Assembly (NCBI RefSeq): GCF_000024725.1
Contig: NC_013960.1
Coordinates: forward strand, 1,324,261 to 1,388,260
Length of the DNA: 64,000 nucleotides
Direction: 5' to 3'
From: Nitrosococcus halophilus Nc 4
Lineage (GTDB): Bacteria > Pseudomonadota > Gammaproteobacteria > Nitrosococcales > Nitrosococcaceae
Below the pieces are notes generated by a model. The model was given only the letters and a program-made list of their open reading frames with translations. It searched no databases and was not told the origin of the DNA. Position numbers and translations under genes: made by a program. Of this stretch, positions 9,806 to 18,232 are shown piece by piece; positions within the stretch are counted from its first letter, which is position 1, and each line of letters begins with the position of its first letter.

Positions 9806-10630
9806 ATGATGAAAACCAAAAGGAACATTTTTGCAGAGATCTGTTTAGGGATGTCTAGTTGGCATAGGGTGAGAGGGGAATATTGGCGTGTCCTTTGTTT
9901 ATTAGTTATGGGGTTTGTGACAGCCTGTAGTGCCAGTATTCCTTCCCGTGAGGTATCGAGTCAGTTACCAGATTCCACTACAGGTGCGCATTCTGGTTTA
10001 AAAACACAAGCGGTGGAGGAAGATACTTTATCCTTATCGTCTCCTTCAGTAGTGGAGCCGGTGGAGGGAAAGGATGATTATCGGGTTGGTCCTTCTGATT
10101 TACTTCAAATCAATGTCTTTCAAGTGCCAGAGCTTTCCCAGGCGGTTCGGGTTAACTCCCAGGGATTTATTTCCTTACCACTCATCGGGGTGGTACAAGT
10201 GAATGGTTTGACTAGCCAGCAATTGGAAGCGTTGCTAGCAAAGGAATTTGGAGAGAAGTATCTACAGGATCCCCAGGTAAGTGTTTTTATTGAGGAATAT
10301 GCTAGTCAGCGGGTGACAGTAGAAGGAGCCGTTGCAAGACCCGGTATTTATCCCATTCAAGGGCAAACGACTCTATTACAGGCTATTGCCTCTGCTCAGG
10401 GGATAAACGAAGTTGCTGACCAAGAGGAGATAAAGTTATTTCGTTCTAAGGGAGAGGATGAAAAACAAATTTTTTATTATGATATCGAGGCTATCCGGCA
10501 AGGAGTTATGCCCGATCCACAAATCCATGCCGATGATATTATCGTGGTTAGTGAATCTGGGACTAAAGTTTTTTTTCATGAACTTTCTAATTATTTCCGC
10601 ATGTTCCTTAACCCCTTCGTATTTTTCTAA
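9806..10630 (+). CDS. Polysaccharide export lipoprotein (Wza/OtnA-like)
   Basis: A 274-residue outer-membrane auxiliary protein of the Wza family, which forms the export channel for capsule or exopolysaccharide. An N-terminal hydrophobic stretch ends in a lipobox, MGFVTAC, with Cys at about residue 41. The polysaccharide-export domain begins at YRVGPSDLLQINVFQVPELS (about residues 92-111), followed by VRVNSQGFISLPLIGVVQV. One SLBB-like segment follows (VTVEGAVARPGIYPIQGQTT). It is shorter than E. coli Wza (about 380 residues) and has fewer SLBB repeats, common in reduced family members. The long sequence before the lipobox makes the exact start uncertain. No Wzc-type kinase is seen here. Confidence 0.87.
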   Translation: MMKTKRNIFAEICLGMSSWHRVRGEYWRVLCLLVMGFVTACSASIPSREVSSQLPDSTTGAHSGLKTQAVEEDTLSLSSPSVVEPVEGKDDYRVGPSDLLQINVFQVPELSQAVRVNSQGFISLPLIGVVQVNGLTSQQLEALLAKEFGEKYLQDPQVSVFIEEYASQRVTVEGAVARPGIYPIQGQTTLLQAIASAQGINEVADQEEIKLFRSKGEDEKQIFYYDIEAIRQGVMPDPQIHADDIIVVSESGTKVFFHELSNYFRMFLNPFVFF

Positions 10631-10791
10631 TAAAAACATTTAAAACATCTTTTCCTAATCGGTGGATTTAGTCTTCAGGCTTAGACATATTTTGTACTGA
10701 CCTCAGAAATGACGAGGTAGCTCCGAAGTCAAATCACTTCTTCATCCCATTTAATGAAAATATTAGAGAGTTATATAGGGAGTGTATTGCT

Positions 10792-12306
10792 ATGGCCAAT
10801 ATTAAGCTGACCGCCGACACAGCGCTGCCTTTAAGAGTCAAAATTCCTTCCAGGACTCATACTTATGGGGAGTGGCGTAACCAAATATTATTGCTTGGTG
10901 TTGATAGCTTGGTTTTAGTGACGGCTTTCCTAATGGGTCACATAGTCAGTAACTGGTGGTTTAATCGCCCCTTGCTGGAGGATTTTTTCAATGAGGGAGG
11001 AGCTATAGGGCAAATTCGCTTGGCTCTTTACCTTGGCGTAATAGCTGTTGTTCTCATTCGATTTTGGGGCTTGGGGCATTATGCCTATCGTAAATCTTTT
11101 TGGCAGGAATTGCGGGAGATACTGACTATATTATCAATCGCCTCATTGGTGGATATCGCGATTGTTTTTATGGCAGAAGATTCTTTCTCCAGAACTTGGT
11201 TATTGGCTACCTGGTTTCTGGCCTTGTTGTTAGTTCCTCTGATCCGGATATCGGCAAAGCATGCTTTGCGAAAAGCAGGGAAATATGCCAGGCCGACTGT
11301 TATTATTGGAACCGGAAAAAATGCCAGAGAGACTGCGGCAGCACTTCGCAGTGATCCTCTTCTTGGGTTTGATGTAGTTGCTTTTTTAGATCCGGAAAGT
11401 CAAGCTAGTCCACAAAAAAATTATCTAAAATTAGCGGATAAATTCTTTCCAATTTTCCCAATCACAGAAGAACCAGAAATTATGGTTTCTCGATTGGGTC
11501 ATCCTCATGTGGTGGTGGCGATGGAGGCAGAAGATCTCTCTCTTCATCGAGAAATGCTAGAAAGATTATGTTTATGTTGCACGAATCTTAATTTGGCTCC
11601 TGCCATCCGGGGTTTGCCTATCTTCGGTACCGATATAAGCTATTTCTTTAGTCATGAGGTATTATTGCTGCGGGCACGCAATAATTTGGCGCGTTTTGGT
11701 TCCCGCATTTTGAAACGGATTTTTGACATACTTGTTTCCAGCTTGTCTCTTCTCATCCTTTCCCCCTTTTTCACTTATCTTGCTGCTCGTATTCGACTGA
11801 CGGGAGGCAGTGCTTTTTATGGCCACCTTAGGGTTGGAAAAGGGGGGAAGCCGTTCTTCTGCTATAAGTTTAGGTCTATGGTTCCCAATGCGGATCAAGT
11901 TTTAAAAGATCTATTGGCCGCAGATCCTAAAGCCCGGGAGGAGTGGGAGAAGGATTTTAAACTGAAGAAAGACCCCCGAGTTACGTCTATTGGCGCATTT
12001 CTGAGAAAAACTAGTTTGGATGAGTTACCCCAACTATGGAATGTGCTTAAGGGGGAAATGAGTTTGGTAGGTCCTCGCCCTATCATTGAAAGTGAGCTTG
12101 CCCGCTATGGAAAGCAAGCAAAGTATTATCTAGGGGTAAGGCCCGGTATTACTGGACTCTGGCAAATTAGCGGTCGTAATGACGTGGATTATAGTGAAAG
12201 AGTTACCCTGGATGCTTGGTATGTTCGGAATTGGTCTCTATGGTATGACGTTGTTATCCTTCTAAAAACAGTTAGGGTTGTATTGCAGCGAAATGGTGCT
12301 TATTAA
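10792..12306 (+). CDS. Undecaprenyl-phosphate sugar phosphotransferase (WbaP-like)
   Basis: A 504-residue polyisoprenyl-phosphate hexose-1-phosphate transferase that starts repeat-unit synthesis by moving a sugar-phosphate from a UDP-sugar to undecaprenyl phosphate. The N-terminal half has about four or five membrane helices and a central nucleotide-binding-like domain (ARPTVIIGTGKNARETAAAL). The catalytic C-terminal domain begins near residue 307 (KRIFDILVSSLSLLILSPFF) and has the signatures FRSMVPNADQ, LRKTSLDELPQLWNVLKGEM and SLVGPRPI. This architecture matches WbaP (galactose-1-phosphate) more than WecA. A GGGAG ribosome-binding site lies before ATG 10792. It is the last gene of the polysaccharide locus. 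Confidence 0.93.
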   Translation: MANIKLTADTALPLRVKIPSRTHTYGEWRNQILLLGVDSLVLVTAFLMGHIVSNWWFNRPLLEDFFNEGGAIGQIRLALYLGVIAVVLIRFWGLGHYAYRKSFWQELREILTILSIASLVDIAIVFMAEDSFSRTWLLATWFLALLLVPLIRISAKHALRKAGKYARPTVIIGTGKNARETAAALRSDPLLGFDVVAFLDPESQASPQKNYLKLADKFFPIFPITEEPEIMVSRLGHPHVVVAMEAEDLSLHREMLERLCLCCTNLNLAPAIRGLPIFGTDISYFFSHEVLLLRARNNLARFGSRILKRIFDILVSSLSLLILSPFFTYLAARIRLTGGSAFYGHLRVGKGGKPFFCYKFRSMVPNADQVLKDLLAADPKAREEWEKDFKLKKDPRVTSIGAFLRKTSLDELPQLWNVLKGEMSLVGPRPIIESELARYGKQAKYYLGVRPGITGLWQISGRNDVDYSERVTLDAWYVRNWSLWYDVVILLKTVRVVLQRNGAY

Positions 12307-12329
12307 CTGTACCGTGAGTTTCTTTGCTT

Positions 12330-12443
12330 GAGGCCAAACTGGCCTTGAACAATATCACCAAGAAATGGGCTCAACCCATTCGAGACTGGAAGGCCGTGCT
12401 CAATCAATTCGTCATCCTCTTCGCTGAGCGGATGCCCAATTGA
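12330..12443 (+). pseudogene. Remnant of IS256-type transposase (3' end)
   Basis: A 37-codon open stretch ends at TGA 12441-12443. It reads like the extreme C-terminus of IS256/Mutator-family transposases, with KKWAQPIRDWKAVLNQFV followed by ILFAERMP. No upstream part is present. Immediately downstream, 12450-12475 (TTACACAAAAAACTTGACAC and onward) resembles a terminal repeat of such an element. This is a decayed insertion-sequence end abutting the WbaP-like gene. Confidence 0.6.
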
Positions 12444-12478
12444 AAATTAGTTACACAAAAAACTTGACACCCTCCCGC

Positions 12479-12540
12479 ACCGATTCGTCGGAAGCGAATC
12501 GCGACATTCGGAGGATGCCCCCAGGGGGGCGCGCATCAAA
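12479..12540 (+). repeat. REP-like repeat, copy A (partial)
   Basis: The core is an ACCGATTCG...CGAATCG hairpin followed by GACAT-GGAGGA and GGGGGGCGCGCATCAA. It matches longer copies at 33921-34030 and, inverted, 54160-54270. This copy is shorter and diverged after the GCGCATCAA block. It lies just after the IS256 remnant. Confidence 0.65.
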
Positions 12541-12660
12541 CCCTTTTTTCAGGGAGGAAAAACGGGTTTGCAAAGCACTACCCCCTCGCTCCTAAACATC
12601 TCCTATATTTTATTCATAGGTACTTATAGCCTCTTCGTGCTACTTGTCGGTAGGCCACCT

Positions 12661-12755
12661 TATACCAATTTAATCAAAGAATGCATATATTAAAGCATCA
12701 AAGTGGTTGTTTTGACTGAATATATACAATGCAAGAGCACATGAAATTGGTATTA
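12661..12755 (+). repeat. Short inverted-end repeat (MITE-like), copy 1
   Basis: The repeat is bounded by ATACCAATTT (12662-12671) and its reverse complement AAATTGGTAT (12744-12753). The internal sequence matches, in inverted orientation, the repeat at 30525-30620. No coding capacity. The size and terminal inverted repeats fit a non-autonomous mobile element, but no transposase partner is visible in the window. Confidence 0.65.
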
Positions 12756-13196
12756 CTCTCATGCAAATCCTGGGAGTAAGGCCCGGCTATTCCCCTTTCC
12801 CCTCCTTAGTCCTTTCTTAACTTTCCCTTCTCTTCCTTTCTTTCCCCTTTACCCTAAATGTGAACCGCTATCCACCGTGGCAGAGATGAATAAGGAACGC
12901 TACTTTTAGGATAGGCGTTATCGTCCCATAAGGGCAGGTTGCTAAAAACTTTGACTTTTCTAGGAAATAGAATGTTAAAGTAATAAAGGTGGCGAACGAT
13001 ATTTTATTTATTTCATTTACTTAGGCGGACCCTTGTCCCTCGTGTGGAGGGCCTGGCAGGGCTTTTTCCAGGGCAAGAAACCCAGTTATTAAGAAATTTC
13101 CCTTCCGGGGCTAGTTTCTGTCCTTGCCCGCATAAGAAGATGATTTCTTACAGGTAAAAAATAAGAAGAAATAGAAAATAACAGGACCATAAAAAT

Positions 13197-14918
13197 ATGG
13201 CTGATAATGGTGCTTTTGAAGCCGTGGTGGTAGGTAGTGGATTTGGGGGTGCTATCACGGCCTGTCGGCTGTCAAAGAAGTGGCCCGGGAAAGTACTGGT
13301 ATTGGAGCGTGGGAAGCGCTATCCCATGGGTGCTTTTCCGCGGACGCCCCATGAGGTGGGGAGAAATTTCTGGAATCTTTCTTCCGAATCCCGGTCACGG
13401 CCAAAACGCCTTCCCAAGCTTGACTTGCATGGAATGTTTGATATCCGCACTTTCGGTCATATGGATGCTGTGCTCTGCGCGGGCTTGGGGGGTGGCTCAT
13501 TGATTTACGCCAATGTATTCATGGAACCCCCAGACGAAGTGTTCGCGCAGGGGTGGCCTGAAAGTTGCAAGAAGTATACGCTGCGCCCCTATTACCAATT
13601 AGTAAAGGCCGTATTGGGGGCCCGGCCAATCCCGGCAAGTAATGATCCTCGCCGCCGTATCCGCCGGACCAAGCTGTTCCAAAAGCTGGCCAAAGAGCAA
13701 GGAAAAGATTCCCAGTTGGTGGATATTAATGTGTTTTTTGGCAATGATTTTGCCCATCCTACCCCCATTGGCACTCAAGAAAGAAATCGTTATGGGGCTT
13801 TACAGACTTCCTGTGTGTATTGTGCTGAATGTGATGTGGGATGCAATACTCATTCCAAGAATACCCTGGATCTCAACTATTTGTTTGTGGCTGAAAATCG
13901 TTATGAAGCCAAAATTTCCACCGAGCATTTAGTGGAAAAAATTGTTCCTGTGGCCGAAAACGGGGCTGATGATCCCCATGCCGATGGTGATTATGGATAT
14001 CGTGTCTATTACCGAGACCTCAATAGCCAGAAAGAATGCTCTGTATTCACCCGCCGAGTCATTGTTGCCGCCGGTACCTTGGGTTCCAATGAATTATTGT
14101 TACGGTGCCGGGATGTGTTTAAGACTCTGCCAAACATCAATAAAAACTTAGGACAAGGATTTTCTGGCAATGGAGATTTTTTATCCTTTGTGATTGAAGG
14201 TAAGGAGCCTGCTGATCCTAATTATGGCCCCGTCATCACTCAGCGTACCGACTATAATTTGTTTGGTCACTTTGATCGAGAACGGGCTTTTATTCTTGAG
14301 GATGCCAGCTATCCTGCCTTTGCTGCCTGGTATGTAGAAGGCATTCGTCCCCGTTTGTCCCACTTCTCAGCAATCGTAAAGATCATTCAACAGGCCTTTA
14401 GACGCTGGTTCTTGGGTAAATCCATGGGGCGGATTGGGGACACTTTTCATGATCTACTGGGCAATGAGGTCTCTTACCAGAGCAGTGTGCTGTTGTGCAT
14501 GGGGCTGGATCGGGGCAATGGCACAATGACACTTAGTCAGGATGGCTATGTGCAAATACATTGGCCGTACCGGGATAGCCTCTCTTTATATCGAGCAATG
14601 CTGAAAGCAGGGAAGCATTTTCGCAAGCAAGTCGGTGCTAAAGCATTTGTCCCCTTGCCCAACTGGTGGTGGCCCTTTCGTAGAAACATCACGGTCCATC
14701 CTCTGGGCGGTTGTCGGCTGGCAGAAAATCCTGGAGAGGGGGTCACCAGTGCCAAGCCGGAGGAATTGGGCCAAGTTTTCGGCTATAAAGGATTGTACGT
14801 AGCTGACGGCTCGATCGTGCCCACTGCCGTTGGGGCTAATCCCATTGCCACCATATCTGCGTTAGCGGAGCGGGTGGCGGAAGGAATTACGGGTATCAAG
14901 CCTGATCCCGATCTATAG
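13197..14918 (+). CDS. GMC-family flavoprotein oxidoreductase (cholesterol-oxidase-like), copy 1
   Basis: A 573-residue FAD-dependent GMC oxidoreductase. The dinucleotide-binding motif is VVVGSGFGGAITACRLSKK (residues 10-28), followed by LVLERGKRYPMG. LCAGLGGGSLIYANVFMEPP is the FAD-contacting segment typical of the cholesterol oxidase branch. The C-terminus has TVHPLGGC (about residues 498-505) and VADGSIVPTAVGANP. A cysteine cluster, CVYCAECDVGC, before KNTLDLNYL is a feature of this branch. It should oxidise an alcohol or hydroxyl group of a hydrophobic substrate. No signal peptide is seen. A paralogue lies at 28868, and c-type cytochromes in the same run of genes suggest that these, rather than oxygen, could accept electrons (inference). 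Confidence 0.88.
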   Translation: MADNGAFEAVVVGSGFGGAITACRLSKKWPGKVLVLERGKRYPMGAFPRTPHEVGRNFWNLSSESRSRPKRLPKLDLHGMFDIRTFGHMDAVLCAGLGGGSLIYANVFMEPPDEVFAQGWPESCKKYTLRPYYQLVKAVLGARPIPASNDPRRRIRRTKLFQKLAKEQGKDSQLVDINVFFGNDFAHPTPIGTQERNRYGALQTSCVYCAECDVGCNTHSKNTLDLNYLFVAENRYEAKISTEHLVEKIVPVAENGADDPHADGDYGYRVYYRDLNSQKECSVFTRRVIVAAGTLGSNELLLRCRDVFKTLPNINKNLGQGFSGNGDFLSFVIEGKEPADPNYGPVITQRTDYNLFGHFDRERAFILEDASYPAFAAWYVEGIRPRLSHFSAIVKIIQQAFRRWFLGKSMGRIGDTFHDLLGNEVSYQSSVLLCMGLDRGNGTMTLSQDGYVQIHWPYRDSLSLYRAMLKAGKHFRKQVGAKAFVPLPNWWWPFRRNITVHPLGGCRLAENPGEGVTSAKPEELGQVFGYKGLYVADGSIVPTAVGANPIATISALAERVAEGITGIKPDPDL

Positions 14919-15094
14919 AACATTGATGATCTCCTTTTGAGGATATGGTGTTGAAGCATGTTTTGTGATGTTCTTGGGTATGGGTGCATACTCTACGCTT
15001 CTCAAAACGGGTAGTTGTCGAGAAATCAGAAACCTCGCCCGGCTCGGCAGGGTGGAAAATTATTATTATAACGCTGGGACCATAGGGGGCTTTA

Positions 15095-17581
15095 ATGGCT
15101 ATGTTCCAAGGTAAAGGGTTAGGTCGGTCGAGGTCAGATCGATCATTTAAAGGGCCAGTAGCCTGGCTTTTTGGACGTCAGTTGATCGCGGGCCTTAAAT
15201 GGATTGCGATTTACGCCTTTTTTGGGGATAAACTTGACTCTCGGGATTGGATGCGGGCCGAGATTAATGATCGCCATGGGGAGGCGCCCGAGGGGGAGGC
15301 ATTTTGGTTCGATTATCTTGCCGATTCGGGAGATGGACAATGTGCAACCTACAATATTGCCTACTTATGTATGCACGATCTCTGGCTCCCAAACGAGAAT
15401 AGCGCGCCGGATCTCAACAAAGAAACCAAAACGGTTTCTTTAGCCGATGATACGGGAAATGCCTTCAAGTTGCCGCGGGGCGAATTCTTATTTGTGGGGG
15501 GGGATACGGCCTACCACATTGCCGATTACACCACCTTGGCGGAGAGATTTCAGAGACCTTTTAATTGGGCCTATGAAGACATCTTTGGGCCAGAGGTCAC
15601 TCCTGAAGCACGGCGGCCCATTTATGGGATACCGGGGAATCATGATTATTATGATGCCCTGGATGGATTTAATCGTCAGTTCCGCAAACCTTTTAACCTG
15701 GAAAATGTTGATGAGGTTGGAAGCACTCAGCCTCAACTGAAGCTCAAGGGATTCGAACGTACCCAGGAAGCCAGCTATGTGGCATTGAAATTGCCCTATG
15801 GGTGGTGGTTCTGGGGATTGGATGCCCAAGGGGGAAGCATCGATCGACGGCAGGCAACATTTTTTTCGTCTATTTGTAACCCGCAAATTTCTGAAGCCAA
15901 GGCCGAGTCGGTACCGCGAGTGCCCGATAAATTAATCGTGGCTACTCCGGAACCCGCCATCAAGTTTGGGAAGTGGGCTAAAGAAGATGAAAAAATTGTT
16001 GAGACCTTTGAAAAGCTGGGCCTGGAGCCCAGTTTCCTCAAGTCCAAAGGGGGAAGATTATCTCCTACCCAGTGCCGGCTTGATATCTCGGGAGACATTC
16101 ATCATTATGCTCGCTATTGGGGTCAAAACGCTGCCGATCACTCTGAAAATACCCGCTCCAACTATGCCTCAGTGGTGGCCGGTGGCGGCGGAGCTTTTCT
16201 TCATCCGTCACACACAGACGTTGAGGAAGTTGCGGAAAACCAACTCTATCCTTCTCGGCGGGATTCTCATCGGCTTATCACCAAGCGCCTTTTGATGCCC
16301 TGGAATATTTTCCAAGGCGGATATATCTGGCTTGCTGGTGCTATCATTGCGCTAATGACCTACTTCGCAGCGGCCATTCCAGAGAGCAGTTGGTCGATTT
16401 TTAAATTGATTCCTGATGAGCTGAGGCCCCTGCAGAATAATGGTGATTCCTTACTCAGCCGTATTCAAGGGGCGCTAACTATTGAGTGGGGTAGTTTGAC
16501 TTACGAGTATTATTGGGATTTAGGTTATGCCATTGTATTAGTGGCTTTGTTAGTCGCTAGTGCAGTTCGAACCAAAGGATTTTTTGAAGCGGCTATGGAG
16601 AGCGGTCCAGGAGCTTGGATTCGTTGCCATTATCAGTTTATTGGATTCCACTTGGCGCTTTTTGCTCCCATTGGATTTTTTATTTATTGGGGACCCGATG
16701 TTGACCCCCATCCCTTTCTAGCCAGTTTGTTGGTGTTCCTGTTTTTGGTGGCCTCTTTGGTCAGTCTCGTGGCTAGTCGGCGCTATAGCAATGTATTGTT
16801 CGAGCGAGCCAAATCCCACAGGGTCATCCAATGGGATTACACTCCCCTGTGGATTCTGATGCTTTTTGCAGTGGTCAGTATCTGCTATGGTTTGTGGCAT
16901 TATGGTATGTATCCTGTCTCGGTAGTCCTCTCCGATACGCTGACGGCTTTAATCCTGTTGCTTACCCTGGGCGGGTTGATTCTTTTTGCTGCTGTCGTGG
17001 GGGGTAGCCTGCAAGATAAAGTCGGAAAATGGCGGTTTGCAGCATTGGGGGGCTGGCATGCGGTGCTTCAAATTGGGGTTCCCTTTCTGTTGGTTGTCTA
17101 TAGCTCCTGGACAACTATTCTTATGGTTGTTGGCGGGGTTCTCCTTGTCACGTTACTGACCGCCTGGATAATGACACAGCCCCCAATGGGTAATGAAAGT
17201 CTCCTGGACCAGGAAAAGTTGGGTCGCTGGTTGCTACTGCTATGGTTAATTGTGGGGGCTTCTGTCATGGTGGTTGCCGGCTGGGGATCAGCGGTGGAAG
17301 TGAGCTGGGGACGCCTTGCTGCCGCCTTTCTGGTAGGAGGGATATTAAGCTGCGTCTGGTTTGGCTGGTATCTGGCTGTGGCTCTCGCTTTTAATGGCCA
17401 TAACAATGAAGCGGGGGGAGGAGCCCGGTCCGAAAACTATCGGCATTTTATCCGTTTTAGGCTGACGCCAGAAAAATTAACGGGATATGTGATTGGAATT
17501 GACCAGCCCGTGGAATCTTTTCAAGGGGAAAAGGGGGGTCCTAAATTTCGGCTTGTTGATGTCTTCACGATAGGTCTTTAG
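15095..17581 (+). CDS. Membrane-anchored calcineurin-like metallophosphoesterase
   Basis: An 828-residue protein. The N-terminal 380 or so residues hold a metallophosphoesterase: DSGDG, FVGGDTAYH (about residues 131-139), GIPGNHDYYD (about 179-188) and DISGDIHHY (about 329-337) supply the Asp, Asn and His ligands of a two-metal site. From about residue 400 on the protein has roughly eight to ten membrane helices ending in a short soluble tail. This phosphatase-plus-polytopic-membrane arrangement is unusual in length. Substrates of the family range from phospholipid head groups to nucleotides and cannot be inferred. It lies between a GMC oxidoreductase and a cytochrome gene, with an AGGGGG ribosome-binding site before ATG 15095. 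Confidence 0.8.
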   Translation: MAMFQGKGLGRSRSDRSFKGPVAWLFGRQLIAGLKWIAIYAFFGDKLDSRDWMRAEINDRHGEAPEGEAFWFDYLADSGDGQCATYNIAYLCMHDLWLPNENSAPDLNKETKTVSLADDTGNAFKLPRGEFLFVGGDTAYHIADYTTLAERFQRPFNWAYEDIFGPEVTPEARRPIYGIPGNHDYYDALDGFNRQFRKPFNLENVDEVGSTQPQLKLKGFERTQEASYVALKLPYGWWFWGLDAQGGSIDRRQATFFSSICNPQISEAKAESVPRVPDKLIVATPEPAIKFGKWAKEDEKIVETFEKLGLEPSFLKSKGGRLSPTQCRLDISGDIHHYARYWGQNAADHSENTRSNYASVVAGGGGAFLHPSHTDVEEVAENQLYPSRRDSHRLITKRLLMPWNIFQGGYIWLAGAIIALMTYFAAAIPESSWSIFKLIPDELRPLQNNGDSLLSRIQGALTIEWGSLTYEYYWDLGYAIVLVALLVASAVRTKGFFEAAMESGPGAWIRCHYQFIGFHLALFAPIGFFIYWGPDVDPHPFLASLLVFLFLVASLVSLVASRRYSNVLFERAKSHRVIQWDYTPLWILMLFAVVSICYGLWHYGMYPVSVVLSDTLTALILLLTLGGLILFAAVVGGSLQDKVGKWRFAALGGWHAVLQIGVPFLLVVYSSWTTILMVVGGVLLVTLLTAWIMTQPPMGNESLLDQEKLGRWLLLLWLIVGASVMVVAGWGSAVEVSWGRLAAAFLVGGILSCVWFGWYLAVALAFNGHNNEAGGGARSENYRHFIRFRLTPEKLTGYVIGIDQPVESFQGEKGGPKFRLVDVFTIGL

Positions 17582-17685
17582 AAGCCTCTACTTGTTGGGG
17601 TGGTTTTAGCCTTTATGGGCCTTGCTAATAGAAATAAGGCTAATAAAGCGCACCAGATCCCTGTGGTAAAGCTTAAGTAAGTAGA

Positions 17686-17751
17686 AACACGTATTCAATT
17701 CGCCTTTACGGTAGCCAACAATAAATGATAACACGTATTCAATTCACCTTT
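17686..17751 (+). repeat. Two direct repeats, 44-bp period
   Basis: AACACGTATTCAATTC followed by (G/A)CCTTT occurs at 17686-17707 and again at 17730-17751, with one mismatch. Two such repeats 44 bp apart upstream of the cytochrome operon could be a regulator-binding pair or a scar of duplication. Confidence 0.55.
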
Positions 17752-17868
17752 CCTATCACTGAGTTAAACACACATTAAAACTACCTCGTATAAAAAATCA
17801 CGCAGTAATTGTTAAAAAAATTACATCAGGAGAGTGATAGCTGGCCATACAATCCATTATTCAGACAC

Positions 17869-18120
17869 TCAAATAGCTTTGTTCCTTTCCATCTTAGAGA
17901 GGCTGTTTAAGAATAGTAATTTCTTGTCGATAAAAGGAAAATCATGTTCGGGTAATCCAATATGAGAGGGAATATCGGAGTTTTGAAAGGGTATCGCCGG
18001 TAACAAAATAGGTCGTTCAAAGTGCGCGAAGAGTAGCTATCGAGTCAGGTTGCCGGCGGCTCGCTCCCATACCCCATCAGTAAGAGGCATTTCAAATGAA
18101 TTAATAAAGGCCTCGATGAG
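17869..18120 (-). pseudogene. Decayed unidentified reading frame
   Basis: On the minus strand one frame is open from about 18120 to a TGA at 17869-17871, except for a single TAG at 18037-18039. It encodes about 83 residues with protein-like composition, for example EMPLTDGVWERAAGNLT before the stop and HFERPILLPAIPF after it. No family was recognised. It may be a fragment of a mobile-element gene, or chance. Confidence 0.25.
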
Positions 18121-18232
18121 TTAATCTGCAATGCAATAGGTGTGGAGGTACTTTGAGTTAATTGCTTCAGTTGAGTTCCAGTAACACCCTAGATTGACAG
18201 AAATGACGCTTTAGACAAGTGGAGAAGCATCA

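Larger units (their letters stand above)
12444..13196. other. Long intergenic region downstream of IS remnant
   Basis: No protein gene was recognised in these 750 bp. From left to right: a likely IS256 end (12450-12475), a REP-like copy (12479-12540), an 84-94 bp repeat with inverted ends (12661-12755), and a strongly pyrimidine-rich tract on the + strand (about 12790-12855). A potential structured leader with complementary arms GGGCAAGAAAC (about 13073-13083) and GTTTCTGTCCTTGCCC (about 13116-13131) precedes the GMC gene. The promoter for the 13197 operon is probably here, but I see no convincing -35/-10 pair. Confidence 0.5.
17582..18232. other. Long intergenic region before cytochrome gene
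   Basis: These 650 bp hold no intact gene. A direct repeat of about 22 bp lies at 17686-17707 and 17730-17751. A decayed minus-strand reading frame runs 18120-17869. The sequence is AT-rich, and promoter or regulatory sites for the 18233-30445 operon are likely here, but none can be pinned down. Confidence 0.4.

Noticed and set aside
12790-12855. Pyrimidine-rich tract as a functional element
   Set aside because: It is only a compositional bias. No structure or repeat unit could be read in it.
13050-13070. Sigma54 promoter upstream of GMC copy 1
   Set aside because: A TGGCA stretch is present but the required GC element at the proper spacing is missing.
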